Source: Uranotaenia lowii
Lineage: Eukaryota > Arthropoda > Insecta > Diptera > Culicidae
NCBI RefSeq assembly: GCF_029784155.1
Contig: NC_073691.1
Coordinates: forward strand, 24,287,639-24,351,638
Direction: 5' to 3'
Length of the DNA stretch: 64,000 nt
Positions 45,056-56,469 of the stretch are shown piece by piece. Made by a program: the position numbers and the translations under genes. The first letter of the stretch is position 1. Each line of letters starts with the position of its first letter. The notes beneath the pieces are model-generated. The model was not told where the DNA came from and made no database searches. It saw only the letters and a list, made by a program, of their open reading frames with translations.

Positions 45056-47878
45056 GATATATGTATTCATTTTCAGATTCAGATTTTAAATTTCCGATTC
45101 AGATTCAAATTTCAGATTTAGATTTCAGATTCAGATTTCAGATTTAGATTTCAAGATTCAGATTTTAGCTTCAGATTCAGATTTCAGATTTAGATTTTAG
45201 ATTCAGATTTTAGATTCAGATTTTAGATTCAGATTTCAGATTCAGATTCAGATTTCAGATTTCAGATTTCAGATTCAGATTTCAGATTCAGATTTCAGAT
45301 TCAGATTTCAGATTCAGATTTCAGATTCAGATTTCAGATTCAGATTTCAGATTCAGATTTCAGATTCAGATTTCAGATTCAGATTTCAGATTCAGATTTC
45401 AGATTCAGATTTCAGATTCAGATTTCAGATTCAGATTTCAGATTCAGATTTCAGATTCAGATTTCAGATTCAGATTTCAGATTCAGATTTCAGATTCAGA
45501 TTTCAGATTCAGATTTCAGATTCAGATTTCAGATTCAGATTTCAGATTCAGATTTCAGATTCAGATTTCAGATTTCAGATTCAGATTTCAGATTCAGATT
45601 TCAGATTCAGATTTCAGATTCAGATTTCAGATTCAGATTTCAGATTCAGATTTCAGATTCAGATTTCAGATTCAGATTTCAGATTCAGATTTCAGATTCA
45701 GATTTCAGATTCAGATTTCAGATTCAAATTTCAGATTCAGATTCAGATTCAGATTTCAGATTCAGATTTCAGATTCAGATTTCAGATTCAGATTTCAGAT
45801 TCAGATTTCAGATTCAGATTTCAGATTCAGATTTCAGATTCAGATTTCAGATTCAGATTTCAGATTCAGATTTCAGATTCAGATTTCAGATTCAGATTTC
45901 AGATTCAGATTTCAGATTCAGATTTCAGATTCAGATTTCAGATTCAGATTTCAGATTCAGATTTCAGATTCAGATTTCAGATTCAGATTTCAGATTCAGA
46001 TTTCAGATTCAGATTTCAGATTCAGATTTCAGATTCAGATTTCAGATTCAGATTTCAGATTCAGATTTCAGATTCAGATTTCAGATTCAGATTTCAGATT
46101 CAGATTTCAGATTCAGATTTCAGATTCAGATTTCAGATTCAGATTTCAGATTCAGATTTCAGATTCAGATTTCAGATTCAGATTTCAGATTCAGATTTCA
46201 GATTCAGATTTCAGATTCAGATTTCAGATTCAGATTTCAGATTTCAGATTCAGATTTCAGATTCAGATTTCAGATTCAGATTTCAGATTCAGATTTCAGA
46301 TTCAGATTTCAGATTCAGATTTCAGATTCAGATTTCAGATTCAGATTTCAGATTCAGATTTCAGATTCAGATTTCAGATTCAGATTTCAGATTCAGATTT
46401 CAGATTCAGATTTCAGATTCAGATTTCAGATTCAGATTTCAGATTCAGATTTCAGATTCAGATTTCAGATTCAGATTTCAGATTCAGATTTCAGATTCAG
46501 ATTTCAGATTCAGATTTCAGATTCAGATTTCAGATTCAGATTTCAGATTTAAGATTTCAAATTCAGATTTCAGATTCAGATTTCAGATTCAGATTTCAGA
46601 TTCAGATTTCAGATTCAGATTTCAGATTCAGATTTCAGATTCAGATTTCAGATTCAGATTTCAGATTCAGATTTCAGATTCAGATTTCAGATTCAGATTT
46701 CAGATTCAGATTTCAGATTCAGAATTCAGATTCAGATTTCAGAATCAGATTTCAGATTCAGATTTCAGATTCAGATTTCAGATTCAGATTTCAGATTCAG
46801 ATTTCAGATTCAGATTTCAGATTCAGATTTCAGATTCAGATTTCAGATTCAGATTTCAGATTCAGATTTCAGATTCAGATTTCAGATTCAGATTTCAGAT
46901 TCAGATTTCAGATTCAGATTTCAGATTCAGATTTCAGATTCAGATTTCAGATTCAGATTTCAGATTCAGATTTCAGATTCAGATTTCAGATTCAGATTTC
47001 AGATTCAGATTTCAGATTCAGATTTCAGATTCAGATTTCAGATTCAGATTTCAGATTCAGATTTCAGATTCAGATTTCAGATTCAGATTTCAGATTCAGA
47101 TTTCAGATTCAGATTTCAGATTCAGATTTCAGATTCAGATTTCAGATTCAGATTTCAGATTCAGATTTCAGATTCAGATTTCAGATTCAGATTTCAGATT
47201 CAGATTTCAGATTCAGATTTCAGATTCAGATTTCAGATTCAGATTTCAGATTCAGATTTCAGATTCAGATTTCAGATTCAGATTTCAGATTCAGATTTCA
47301 GATTCAGATTTCAGATTCAGATTTCAGATTCAGATTTCAGATTCAGATTTCAGATTCAGATTTCAGATTCAGATTTCAGATTCAGATTTCAGATTCAGAT
47401 TTCAGATTCAGATTTCAGATTCAGATTTCAGATTCAGATTTCAGATTCAGATTTCATAATCAGATTTCAGATTCAGATTTCAGATTCAGATTTCAGATTC
47501 AGATTTCAGATTCAGATTTCAGATTCAGATTTCAGATTCAGATTTCAGATTCAGATTTCAGATTCAGATTTCAGATTCAGATTTCAGATTCAGATTTCAG
47601 ATTCAGATTTCAGATTCAGATTTCAGATTCAGATTTCAGATTCAGATTTCAGATTCAGATTTCAGATTCAGATTTCAGATTCAGATTTCAGATTCAGATT
47701 TCAGATTCAGATTTCAGATTCAGATTTCAGATTCAGATTTCAGATTCAGATTTCAGATTCAGATTTCAGATTCAGATTTCAGATTCAGATTTCAGATTCA
47801 GATTTCAGATTTCAGATTCAGATTTCAGATTCAGGTTTTAGATTTAGATTTCAGATTCAGATTTCGGATTCAGACTTC
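45056..47878. repeat. 13-bp satellite array AGATTTCAGATTC
   Basis: About 2.8 kb of very regular 13-bp units (AGATTTCAGATTC, i.e. a 7-mer AGATTTC plus a 6-mer AGATTC). There are occasional extra AGATTTC or AGATTC half-units and rare point variants (for example near 46540, 46720 and 47457). The left edge is degenerate, the interior highly homogeneous. The same satellite in the same orientation lies at 58090-59229. Confidence 0.97.
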
Positions 47879-48164
47879 AATGGTTCAATAAGGTTTAAAG
47901 ATGAAAATTCAGTTGTTGCTTTCGATTCCTACCCAAGTAACCAAAAGTCACATATCTACTTAATCTAGTACGTTTTAAGTTCACATTTGGCTGAGTAAAA
48001 GGTACTCGAGAGAAATAAGAACCGTTTTCGCCAAGTGCTTGATTTGGACTTTTGAACGAACATAAAAAGTCTAAACAAGGAGCAAATTACATACTTGTGC
48101 GTTCTAAGTACCCTAAAAAGTCCGGATATCAATTCAGCCTATCAAGCTTCGTTAAGAACTTCTT

Positions 48165-48255
48165 GCGAACTATCTGGTTCCATGCGGAACTTCTTACGAA
48201 CTTTTTGGTTTCCATGCGGAACTTGTTATGAACTTTTAAGTTCCATGCGGAACCT
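48165..48255. repeat. short tandem repeat around GTTCCATGCGGAAC
   Basis: About three units of roughly 35-38 bp, each with TTCCATGCGGAAC followed by TTCTTACGAACTTTTTGG-like sequence. GTTCC and GGAAC pair around ATGC, so each unit can form a small hairpin. It lies within the TA-flanked element. Confidence 0.65.
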
Positions 48256-48899
48256 CTATGGAAATACAATGCCATTTGGTAGTGTAGTGCGAATGGGAAA
48301 TCCTCAGGCGCCGTGTCCCAGAGATACCTTAATGAATATAAACCAATCTGTACAAAACCCATCTATCTCTTTCTTTCAATTTTGATTGGATTTGTAGGAA
48401 AATGTTCTGCAAAGAAAATTATTCCAAGAAATACAAATTTATTCATAGTAATATTTGATGAGGCTCAGCATTGAGTTATCGAGAATCATTTGGCAATATC
48501 TTTTTTTACAAACATAGCCAGTACATGAAAGCATATCGGGAATTGTTTTTAGCTATATGAACTCAAAACTTAAGTTCTTTGCACCTAACTTATACACCTT
48601 TAGCTCTGAATTCATCATATGTTTCCTGTAGGCTAAGTCAGTTTTTGGTTATTTGGTTTTGAGGTTCAAAAAGTAGCGTTTTGGTTCGGTCAGTCTTGCT
48701 GGCTGATGTGTTGTTGTAAGACAATACACTGCAACTACTCCCACTCCTAGCTCCGACGTTTTTATGTGGAATTAAGCGGTGAATTAATTGTTTTAGTCGG
48801 AACAAGAAGCTCAAATTAACCTTAAATGCGTGTAGGTATCAACATATTTTATTCACAGCTTTTCAATAAGTTACAATCATATTTAAAAGACTTAATGCC

Positions 48900-49049
48900 A
48901 TGCCTCAATCTTTTGGATTCGATTCTTCAGATTCGTTGTTTTTATCTTCCTTGGAAGGTCAAGTACACGCAACAGCAGGGGCTCCAGTTCCTGGAGTATC
49001 ACCACTACCGGCTGGCATCGAGAGTAAATTCTTTAAACTGGAAGCATGA
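48900..49049 (+). CDS. small open frame in TIR element, function unknown
   Basis: Forty-nine codons from ATG (MPQSFGFDSSDSLF...) to TGA, ending ESKFFKLEA. The composition is acidic and Ser/Pro/Gly-rich, not repeat-like, and its GC content is higher than the neighbouring DNA. It might be a captured piece of a host gene or simply chance. No homologue is recognised, and an overlapping longer frame (48826-49098) is a competing reading. Confidence 0.2.
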   Translation: MPQSFGFDSSDSLFLSSLEGQVHATAGAPVPGVSPLPAGIESKFFKLEA

Positions 49050-49553
49050 AGCAAAATTTCCATCAATGCCGATCTGGTACAATATTTTCAAGACTTGACA
49101 ATATAGGACAGGTGTGTCCGTCGAAAACAAGCAACAAGTTTGCACCATTCTGTTTTTTTTGTACTGTTGCACAACACAAATTGAAATCCACACACAACTC
49201 GATTATTCAGTTTTTTGGCTCTTTGGATTTTCCTTAACCTCCATTGACGTTCCATTCTATTATGTCGTCCAAATGATATGTCCTTTAATAAAAAAGTTCC
49301 TTTGAAATTGCTTGTTGAGTTCTTTTTTTTTAACTGAAAAAGACATGAACAAGTTTTAAAATCAAAACAAAATTAAACTTTTAAACACTCACGTTTAGTT
49401 CAAAATGTTGTCCAATCCGGAATGAATCTGTTTGATGCATCGTTTTGTGAATTGCAAATGTTTACAGTTTTTTGTTCTGCGTCTGCCTACTATGAAAAGA
49501 TTAATCCTAAATATATTTCAAATCGATGTTTTGAAAACAGGCAAACCAAGTAC

Positions 49554-49620
49554 CAGTGATGGTTCAAAGGTAGCATGTTCAGCTCTCATCTAATAGGTCC
49601 CGGTTCAAATCTTCCAGCAT
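49554..49620 (+). repeat. tRNA-like motif (SINE head remnant)
   Basis: An A-box-like TGGTTCAAAGGTAGC is followed after about 30 bases by a B-box-like CCGGTTCAAATCTTCC. No complete cloverleaf. It lies inside the TA-flanked inverted-repeat element. Confidence 0.4.
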
Positions 49621-49917
49621 ACAAAATTTTCAAGTAAGTACAAATTCATAAAAAGTTGAAAAAGTTACATGAAAATAAAAACTATGTAAATGTAGTAGCT
49701 AGACAAAATTGAACTTTTTTTTATTTATTTTACAAAATTTCTTTTTTTCGAAGTCTCATACAAAAGCTGAATAGCCTTCTACTCAGCTTTGACTATGGAT
49801 CTTTAAAGTATCGATAAGAACTTAAATTTTAGGCTGAGTAGAATGCTATACAGCTTCAAATCAGGGCTGAGTAAGCTTTTAAGAGACCGTTCCATGGAAC
49901 TTTTGGTTACTTGGGTA

Positions 49918-50328
49918 CTTTCTGGGTATTGGACATCAGATTTAAGTACAGAGCATCAATTTCAACGGACGATGATGTCCCAAAGCTGTGTACAACATCA
50001 TAACAAACGCCAGATGTAGAAGCATCATTTGTGGCTTCCTGTGAAGTACCTACAAACCCCTATATTTGTCCAGTCATCAACAAGTGACCTGGCCAGGCCA
50101 CAAGGTGTTGTACATCTCTGAGCACGCTGAACCACGAACATCATTTGAAGCCGCCAAGCGTAACGGCTCAAGTGTGCGCTGAGATTACGAGTGCTACGTG
50201 ACAGCTAACAACAATCAACGGACGCCCCAAAACCCTCTTAGCCCCCCTCTTCCCACTTGGAAGTCCCACTACTTTATCATTTAATCCTCCTTGTGGTCAG
50301 TTGACAACAGCAGCTGTATGGAACTTAC
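49918..50328. other. intergenic, no gene recognised
   Basis: Balanced composition, no recognisable feature. Confidence 0.35.
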
Positions 50329-50589
50329 ATTGGACCAGCTGGGCCAGCCATTCGACAGGCAATCGGCGGATACTCATGTACATGTTGTGCTGCTGCGTAG
50401 GACTGCAAACAAATTGAACCTTCTCCGATGACGCCAACATTTCTGGGCAAACAGAGACGCCCATAAGAGGGCGCCCCGTGTGAGTCTCATCGCCGTGATG
50501 CGATGGCTGGATCCTCGAAGGGCCACTCCATTTGGAACAACAACAAACTGCACTTCTACGAGCTGCCGTTTGGCGGAACCCAACAAAAT
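50329..50589 (-). CDS. candidate internal exon, gene unknown
   Basis: On the minus strand a strong acceptor (a long pyrimidine tract ending TTCTTTTGCAG) precedes 50589, and a consensus donor GTAAGT follows 50329. The 261-base segment between is fully open in one frame with the same phase at both ends, so it could be an internal exon of 87 codons. Its C-terminal half reads CPEMLASSEKVQF...NMYMSIRRLPVEWLAQLVQ. A second frame is open from an internal ATG to the donor, so the reading frame is not certain. I found no partner exons and recognise no domain. A 5' UTR exon is an alternative. Confidence 0.3.
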
Positions 50590-51450
50590 CTGCAAAAGAA
50601 AGAAAAACAACAACTCGGCAAATCATTATTTTCCTAAGTTAGTCGCAAAAATTCCAGTAGCCGAACCGAACAAACCGGACCTGTCGTCAGCAAGCAGGAA
50701 GCAGCAGGAGTCTTGTTGCACATGTGCTTAACTTTTAGCAGGCACCACCACGGCTCAAAGGAATTGTTCCGACGCGTAGAACACGACAACATAAAAACGC
50801 AATGAAGAAGCAAAAAAATACGATCCCTGAAACGCCACCGTGCTAGTCAGTTTCCGAATTGTGTGTCCCGTTTCGTTCCAACCACCAATCCCGTCGTCCG
50901 AAAGATGACAGTTTCCGAAGGATTTCGTCACATGTGTTTGTTTCCCATCTTTTGGTCGTTAAATCAAACTCATAGTGTGCTTTGGTTTGCCTTTTTTGTG
51001 AACGATTCAGTTACGAACGTTATGAGTACATAAATCACTTACTAGTAGTAGGCCACACTGTAAAACTCTTCCGTACCACATTTATGGATCTCGGGAATCG
51101 GTTTATGGCTTCTGTTCTTAAGCAATCTATAGGAGGCCACCCACGTTTTTATGGCCGCCGAATCGGATCTTGCTCCCGGTCCGAAATATGACACGAGCAT
51201 TTTGGGATGACTTCGGAAGCTGGCGCAATGTTTCTAAGGCTAATTACCGTTGCACTCACTCTCTAACGATGGTAACGATTGTTAGTTAATTGGGTTCATA
51301 AAACTTCCACTGTCTAACGGTTTCGCGTTATTCAAATGAGAATAGAATACCCAACAGTTAGTCTTTATGTCTTATGCCTCTTCAAATTTTATTTAATCAG
51401 CATCCATATCTAGAATGAATCAGCCAAGATGTATGATTGATTCAGCAATG
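50590..51450. other. intergenic, no gene recognised
   Basis: Unique-looking sequence up to the tetranucleotide array. No supported feature. Confidence 0.35.
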
Positions 51451-52168
<718 letters not shown>

Positions 52169-52189
52169 ATCAAATTTTGCAAATATAGC

Positions 52190-52440
52190 AAAGGTTAATT
52201 TTACCTTTTCCAATTCACCTTGCAAAAAGGTAAGTTTTACCTTTTTTGGACTTACCTTTTTTTCTAGGTGAATTGCACTTTTTTATTGAGCTCAATTCAA
52301 GTGAACTTTTCCTCGCTACGAGAAAAGGTTTACCTTGTTTGGATTCACGTTTTTTCTCGGTGAATTGTACCTTTTTTACAGCTCGATTCAGATAAACTGG
52401 TAAACAAACATTGTGTGGTGGGTTTCACCTTGAAAAGGTA
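52190..52440. repeat. AAGGTGAA-rich repeat segment
   Basis: Contains many inverted occurrences of a TTCACCTT / AAGGTGAA-like word (AGGTGAATT, TTTACCTT, TTCACCTTG) within 250 bp. It looks like the end of a transposable element with subterminal repeats. The element's borders cannot be set. Confidence 0.5.
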
Positions 52441-52664
52441 GAAGTTACCTTTTCGGCTTCCACGAGCGTTCACCTTGCTATCTCGGTGACTTTTACCTTT
52501 ATATTATTTTCCGTGTTTGCTTTTGACTGATGCATCATGCATCCACTGACTACACGGACGGGTCTCTCGATTGCCGATACCAGAGTGCGCTTCGATCGAT
52601 GTTGGACAAGTGGTAACACAGTGAGAAAATTACAATAGACAGTTTACAAAAATCTATCTATTTA
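52441..52664 (+). repeat. direct repeat, left copy (partner 55347-55568)
   Basis: About 224 bp starting GAAGTTACCTTTTCGGCTTC and ending in CAAAAATCTATCTATTTA, closely similar to 55347-55568 in the same orientation. The mariner element inserted exactly at the right edge of this copy. It could be a terminal direct repeat of one element or the result of a partial tandem duplication. Confidence 0.85.
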
Positions 52665-53605
52665 AAGGGTGATACGGTCAAAATTTGGTCAATATCAACT
52701 TGAAGTATTTCTTTAAATTTTGCATTTAAAAAACCTGAACACCTCTCATTTTGAAGGTGTATGTGTGTAGAATGTTGCTCCTATTTTGATTTTGGAATTC
52801 ACTCTTCAGTTGTCAAAATGCCGTCCAAGGAAGAAGAGTAGCGTATCAAAATTTTGCTCGCGCATCGCGAAAAGCCGAGCTACTCGCACGCAAAGCTGGT
52901 AAAATCGCTAAAAGTTGCCAAATCAACCGTTACAAATGTAATTAAAGTGTTTGGGGAACGTTTGTCGACAGCCAGGAAGTCTGAATCGGGGGGGAATCGA
53001 AAACCGGAAGCCGCTGAGACGACAAAGAGAGTTGACGGTAGTTTCAAGCGAAACCCTAACCTCTCTCTCCGAGATGCCGCAAATATCGACCTACAAGAAG
53101 GTAGTGACACCAATTCGCGATGATAAACAAAATACGACGGCCAAAGCGCGATCTCGCTGTACACGACGAAGCTGACGAAGTTTGACTGCCTGGTAATGGA
53201 CGACGAAACCTACGTCAAAGCCGACTACAAGCAGCTTCCGGGACAGGAGTTTTATACGGCAAAAGGAAGGGGAAAGGTAGCAGATATTTTCAAGCACATG
53301 AAACAGTCAAAGTTCGCGAAGAAATATCTGGTTTGGCAAGGCATCTGTACCTGTGGCTTGAAAAGCAGCATTTTCATAGCTTCCGGGACTGTCAACCAAG
53401 AAATTTACGTGAAAGAGTGTTTGAATAAACGTCTGCTGCCTTTCCTGAAGAAACACGTTTGGTCCGTACTGTTTTGGCCGGATTTGGCATCTTGCCATTA
53501 CGGTAAAAAGGCCATGGAGTGTTGGCCTCCCAACACGCCAGAGCTCCACCCAATTGAGAAATACTGAGCTATTGTCAAGCGGAACCTAAAGAAGACCATA
53601 AAAAC

Positions 53606-54576
53606 GGTTGTACTCCATTTACCCGAAAACCATTGCCCAGAATGAAAAATCCCCAGAAATCCAATCACCAGAAAGAACCATTCCCCAGAATTTTTTTCCC
53701 CAGACGAACCATTTCCCAGAAAAAATTTCGCCAGAATGTACCATTTCCCAGAAATTTTTTTACCAGAATGAACCATGTACCAGAAATTTTTTCGCAAGAA
53801 GGACCATTTCCCAGAAAATTGAAAACATTTATCCTTACTAGAAATAATTTAAAAAAAAAGGAATTGTTACAAAAAAATGGGGTTTCATAACTTTATTCTT
53901 TTGCGGCAAGGCCGCAACCAACGAGGATGAAGGGGCTGAGGCGGCACAAAGCCGCCGAAGCTCCCAAATCCGAGGAGGCCGCCGACCCGCCGTCGGAAGC
54001 GGCGGCCCTAAGACATTGGTCTAGGTCTGCCGGGGCTTCCTAGGTCTGCGTGAAAGCTAGGGGTGATCCCTTAGCCCCGTCCGCCACGCGACAGCGTGAA
54101 GGACAAAACGTCTTTCAAGTTCGAACGCGCAGCGTGAGGAGTCGGATACCAAAACTGTTTTTAAAGGACCATGGTAAGCATTGAATCAATTAAAGTACCC
54201 AAACTATAAACAAAGCACAATATTGGTTCTAAAATAAATTTAGTTGGAAAATTTCAAAGTCGTAGTTTAATTTAAAAAATCATTTTGAAAAAATTAATTT
54301 CGAATCATATGAAATATTCAAGAATTCATTAGAAAAAAAAAACAGATAAAACACTAGGGGAAAAAATCTGGGATTTGTGCCATTCTGGTAAATGTTCCAT
54401 TCTGGGGAAAAAAATTCTGGGAAATGGTCCATTCTGGTGAAAAAATTTCTGGTAAATGGTGCATTCTGGGGATTTTTTTTCTGGGAAATGGTTCATTCTG
54501 GGGTTTGATTTCGGGTATTTGTCATTCTGGGAAAAGTTCATTCTGGGCAATGGTTTTCGGGTAAATGGGATACAAT
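53606..54576. mobile_element. foldback element, 971 bp, inserted in mariner transposase
   Basis: Long inverted-repeat arms (53606 to about 53838; about 54355 to 54576) are built from degenerate tandem copies of a CCAGAATGAACCATTTCCCAGAA-type unit. The outermost bases read TTGTACTCCATTTACCC on the left and TTGTATCCCATTTACCC on the complement of the right. A 10-bp direct repeat CCATAAAAAC flanks it (53596-53605 and 54577-54586). It interrupts the mariner coding sequence. Subrepeat-built arms plus a 9-10 bp target duplication are the hallmarks of foldback/Mutator-like elements. No transposase is inside. Confidence 0.88.
53902..54150. other. GC-rich hairpin-rich core of the foldback element
   Basis: About 250 bp of GC-rich sequence in otherwise AT-rich surroundings. 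It holds several perfect short hairpins: GCGGC-AAG-GCCGC (53903-53915); GGCGGC-ACAAA-GCCGCC (53940-53956); and GGCCGCC (53977-53983) pairing with GGCGGCC (54001-54007). GGGGCT near 53932 can pair with AGCCCC near 54070. No open frame of note spans it. It may be a structured RNA, a cargo fragment or the original unique centre of the element. Confidence 0.6.
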
Positions 54577-54963
54577 CCATAAAAACTGCTAAGAACGAGC
54601 AGCAGTTCAAGGCAAACTGGCTTTCTGCGGCGAAGAAGGTGGACAAGGTGGCTGTACAAAATCTGATGGCAGGGGTTAAGTGTAAGGCCCGGTAATTCGG
54701 ATTTGGAAAAGCGGAAGCCTAACTGAATATTTTTCCTGAATTTTATACTAATTAAACTTGAAAAAGAAATTTAATTTGATTTTTTAAATAAACGATTTCA
54801 CCGATTTACACGCGTTTTCCCTTGACCAAATTTTGACCGTATCACCCTTTACAAGAAAGCATCACAAATCGATTAAAATCTAAAATTTTCATTTAAAAAC
54901 AAGTTTACTATTCCATCAGCAGAAAAGTAAAATACAACAACTTCGTAAGTTTTAAAATCGTTT

Positions 54964-55163
54964 TTAAGAAAGCTTCTCCCAGGCGTCGAAAAAACTGTAC
55001 AGGCCATGAGCGCCTTTGAATGTGCAATTAGCGCCCAAACAGTTGGCAAAGAGCACAACAGCAATTTGAACTCCTATTGAAATGCAACATTTTCTCATGT
55101 TTGCGATGTTTTGTTCTCTATATCTTCGAATAATCCAACCACCCTTTGACTTTTCACTAAAAT
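54964..55163 (-). CDS. candidate exon encoding a 44-residue secreted peptide
   Basis: On the minus strand a good acceptor (CTTGCTTTTTCTTGCAG) sits just before 55163. The exon then runs through an ATG at 55096-55098 with A at -3 to a TAA at 54964. From that ATG the product is 44 residues. It has a basic start (MRKCC), a hydrophobic run (ISIGVQIAVVLFANCLGA) that looks like a signal peptide, and a short mature part (NCTFKGAHGLYSFFDAWEKL). The frame is also open from the acceptor, so it could instead be the last exon of a longer protein. No homologue is recognised. It lies about 1.3 kb downstream of the copper transporter stop on the same strand, and between the mariner element and the second direct repeat, so a repeat-derived chance frame cannot be excluded. 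Confidence 0.35.
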
Positions 55164-55346
55164 CTGCAAGAAAAAGCAAGTATTTTTGAAAAGTCATTAT
55201 TGCCAGGTAAGTCACATAACTAGCAACTAATTGTCACTAATTGTATGGTCTTAAATTTCCTAGTTTCTCCCGTTTCTCCTAAACATTTTGAAATATTATT
55301 TCAACGAACTCTTTTTGGCGTTGAAGGATATGGTAACCCTAAGGTT

Positions 55347-55568
55347 GAAGTTACCTTTTCGGCTTCCACGAGCGTTCACCTTGCTATCTCGGTGAGTTTT
55401 ACCGTTATATTATTTTCCGTGTTTGCTTTTTACTGATGTGATGCAACCACTGACTACACTGACGGGACTCTCGATTGCCGATACCAGAGTGCGCTTCGAT
55501 CGATGTTGGACAAGTGGTAACACAGTTAGAAAATTGCACTAGACATTTTACAAAAATCTAGCTATTTA
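55347..55568 (+). repeat. direct repeat, right copy (partner 52441-52664)
   Basis: About 222 bp nearly identical to the left copy (shared GATTGCCGATACCAGAGTGC and CGATGTTGGACAAGTGGTAA), with a few substitutions and a small indel near ACTGATG. It has no mariner insertion and continues into unrelated sequence after CTATTTAGA. Confidence 0.85.
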
Positions 55569-56469
55569 GACAAATCAAACGGGCCAAACAGGTTGAAGAA
55601 CATGCTATTTTTAACCAAAAATTGAACGAAGTTTTCTTCGAAAAGTCATGTCAGTATAGTTAGCGATGTAATTCTGAAATCTCAAATTGCAAAAAAGGAA
55701 CAAAAGTTTAAAAAGAATTTTAGATAAAAGAAAAATCCAAAACTTCAAACTGTGAGTAATCAATTACACAAAAAAACACAAAATTCAACAAATATTCGCG
55801 TTGAGTGATCGTTAAGTATGTAACATTTCTGTTTCTGTCATTATTTTCCAGTAGAAAAACGAATAAAGAGAAATCTTGGCTCAATTTCTCTCATTACCTG
55901 CCCCGAAAATAATCCATTGCAAGTCTCGCAAGATTCAAAAAATGAAAGGTTCGAGAATCCTGCCGAAACCTTTGAGGATTACCGCAAGGGGGCGTTGAAT
56001 GTGGTTAATCCGGGATCCAGTTGAATGGTTTTGTCCGGCAGCAGGTATGGACGGCTCCTCAGAACACAGTTTTTTTTCATGCTATCGCAACAATGAGGTT
56101 TGAAATTACTTATCAAAATATTTGCTTTGGTCGTGAGGCGGCATATTTCTATTCTATTTCATTCCTCAGTCAGGACATTGTCGGCGTTTTCAAGTGTCTT
56201 GAAAAAAAAAGTTTGTTTTTTAGGTATCTAATTTTTTTTTTTCAATTTTAAAAATAACTTACAGTTCTACTCAATTTTATATTCTAACTACCTACACTGT
56301 ACAACACTGAAAGTTTTTGGTAAAGCTCTGTTCCTTATACTACGGAAAAGTGGAGGTTTCATCTCAAATTACGACCTTCGGAACCAATTTTTTTTTTTGG
56401 TTCAGTCGTAACGATTTTCTAACCCTAAAAATAATCGTAAACTATTTACAGCCACATCGAAAAGCAAAT
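55569..56469. other. intergenic / 3' flank of copper transporter gene
   Basis: AT-rich sequence downstream of the minus-strand copper transporter. It would include that gene's 3' UTR. No other feature is recognised. Confidence 0.4.

Larger units (their letters stand above)
47932..49915. mobile_element. TA-flanked TIR element, 1984 bp
   Basis: The left end CCCAAGTAACCAAAAGT (47932) and right end ACTTTTGGTTACTTGGG (to 49915) are perfect 17-bp inverted repeats. TA dinucleotides flank both sides (47930-47931 and 49916-49917), as for Tc1/mariner-type elements. No transposase domain is recognised inside, so it looks non-autonomous. Internally there is a short tandem repeat of about 35-38 bp (48165-48255), a 49-codon frame (48900-49049) and a tRNA-like motif (49554-49620). 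Confidence 0.8.
52818..54693 (+). pseudogene. mariner-like (IS630-Tc1-mariner) transposase, broken
   Basis: The frame starts MPSKEEE, then meets a TAG at 52839-52841. An N-terminal helix-turn-helix region follows (AKLVKSLKVAKSTVTNVIKVF). The second DNA-binding region is frameshifted and shortened near 53.07-53.16 kb. The catalytic domain resumes with the first Asp in MDDETYV (53196), the second Asp in FWPDLASCHYG and the Glu in PNTPELHPIEKY, then a TGA where Trp is expected. Only 20 residues separate the second Asp from the Glu. If this is the mosquito DD37E family, 17 codons are deleted. The C-terminal end (EQQFKANWLSAAKKVDKVAV) continues after the foldback insert, to about 54693. It cannot produce active transposase. 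Confidence 0.9.
52665..54849 (+). mobile_element. Tc1/mariner-type element, inactive, interrupted by a foldback element
   Basis: The two 28-bp termini (52665-52692 and 54822-54849, beginning AAGGGTGATACGG) are perfect inverted repeats. TA flanks both sides (52663-52664 and 54850-54851). The internal transposase gene is on the plus strand, but is broken and interrupted at 53606-54576. Without the foldback insert the element is about 1.2 kb, the usual size for this superfamily. Confidence 0.95.

Noticed and set aside
45056..47878. Regular array considered as a possible CRISPR-like array
   Set aside because: Units are 13 bp with no spacers, a simple satellite in a eukaryotic genome.
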